Source of the DNA: Stercorarius parasiticus
Lineage: Eukaryota; Chordata; Aves; Charadriiformes; Stercorariidae
Reading direction: 5' to 3'
Assembly: GCA_013396915.1 (NCBI GenBank)
Contig: VWZL01005205.1
Location: 620,001 to 684,000 of the forward strand
Length of the DNA stretch: 64,000 nucleotides
Made by a program: the position numbers and the translations under genes. The notes under the pieces were generated by a model that worked only from the letters and a program-made list of their open reading frames with translations, was not told where the DNA came from and made no database searches. This document shows, piece after piece, positions 63,365 through 64,000 of the stretch. Position 1 is the stretch's first letter. Each line of letters begins with the position of its first letter.

Positions 63365-63490
63365 CACATTTTTGTAGAAAAAGTAAATCACCATCTTTGC
63401 CAGGCGAGCATAACACCAATGTCCGTGGACAAGAAGCAGTTTTTTGAGATGCTTAAATCGGGATATTGCAAAGTCACTAGCCATCACAGC
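63365..63490 (-). CDS. ATP10B: ATP10B exon: end of P domain and start of TM5
   Basis: The acceptor is TTTTTACCAAAG (AG at 63492-63491) and the donor AATGTG|GTAAGA. The 126 bases encode 42 residues, phase 0: [20 protein letters not shown], then [22 protein letters not shown]. The block AV(M/L)ASDFAI...F..L..LLLVHG is universal in P4-ATPases just after the hinge motif. The Lys of FYKN in TM5 corresponds to the conserved P4 lysine tied to lipid transport in ATP8A2. P4-ATPases flip phospholipids or glycosphingolipids toward the cytosolic leaflet with TMEM30A. Human ATP10B is reported in late endosomes and lysosomes, moving glucosylceramide and phosphatidylcholine. The gene is incomplete here: the DKTGT phosphorylation site and all earlier exons lie beyond the right edge. 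Confidence 0.96.
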
Positions 63491-64000
63491 CTTTGGTAAA
63501 AAGAATAGAAGTTAATTTACAAATACCTTTTTCCCACCCAATATGATGAAATGTGAACACGGATATTGAAATTATTTCCTACTATTGAATATTGTAGAAA
63601 AAAACCCAACACCACTTTGAGAAAATAGTTGGAAATTTCTATCTCTGCAAATCTTTCCATCTTAGGAGGCTGAGGAAGGGTGATATGTGGGAAAGAATTT
63701 GGGGCAGAATACACTGAAAGAGAATCAACAAAACCTGGAAATACTATAGCAGAGATGATTCAGAAACCAGATGCTAACCTAACACTGGATAGGCATCTGC
63801 TAATTTTCCAGGCTTATGAGCAAACACACATTTGTCCATGCATGCAAATTGTTGGCTCAAAATGCTCTTTTTTGGCTGGACCCATAATGATGAACTGCAT
63901 ATTAATTTATGACAGTAATGATGCCAACTTGCATTTTAAGTTTGACACTCAAGAGTATACGGCTGCTATGAAACTTATTAAGCAGCAAGAGACCACGTAA
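63491..64000 (-). other. ATP10B: ATP10B intron, cut by the window edge
   Basis: Sequence beyond the acceptor of the P-domain exon. I looked on the minus strand for the DGxND/GISGxEGxQ exon that should come next and did not find it, so it lies outside. A plus-strand open frame running off the edge (from 63680) has no family match. Confidence 0.8.

Noticed and set aside
63680..64000. Open frame running off the right edge on the plus strand
   Set aside because: It lies in an ATP10B intron on the opposite strand and has no recognisable motif.

Overview
This is vertebrate, almost certainly avian, nuclear DNA. Coding content is sparse and split by GT-AG introns, there are long AT-rich non-coding stretches, and a 5'-truncated CR1 LINE with the characteristic CR1 octamer tail lies at 30353-30690. 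Two loci are well supported. On the + strand near the left edge, at 3271-3371, is the miR-146a precursor. On the - strand near the right edge, from 63490 down to 55777, are the last six coding exons of a class-5 P4-ATPase lipid flippase. I call it ATP10B because of its sequence and because miR-146a and ATP10B are neighbours in the same convergent orientation on human 5q33-q34.

Layout. 1-3187: non-coding, probably the region upstream of or within the miR-146a host transcript, with a candidate poly(A) signal and an (ATAAA)n tract. 3188-about 3400: a probable host exon carrying miR-146a, preceded by a good splice acceptor. 3.4-55.7 kb: about 52 kb with no protein-coding gene that I can recognise. 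It holds one small CpG island with a CTCF-like motif (about 13.12-13.44 kb), a 97%-identical 130-bp direct duplication (25302-25431 and 26128-26257), the CR1 fragment, a moderately GC-rich patch (34.2-34.8 kb), and several short tandem or inverted repeats and microsatellites. 55.7-63.5 kb: ATP10B exons. 63.5-64.0 kb: intron of ATP10B; the exon encoding the conserved DGxND hinge motif lies beyond the right edge.

The six ATP10B exons join in frame without stops (phases 0,0,0,0,2) to give the C-terminal 399 residues: the end of the P domain, transmembrane segments 5-10 and a cytosolic tail of about 160 residues. The precursor of miR-146a, a feedback repressor of NF-kB signalling in other vertebrates, has an intact seed and the primary-sequence marks of DROSHA processing. 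I see no functional link between the two loci beyond conserved neighbourhood; the large gap between them is the natural place for distal regulatory DNA of either one. Nearly all open reading frames of 60-200 codons elsewhere look like chance. No bacterial-type operon, CRISPR array, phage or other unfamiliar multi-gene system is visible.
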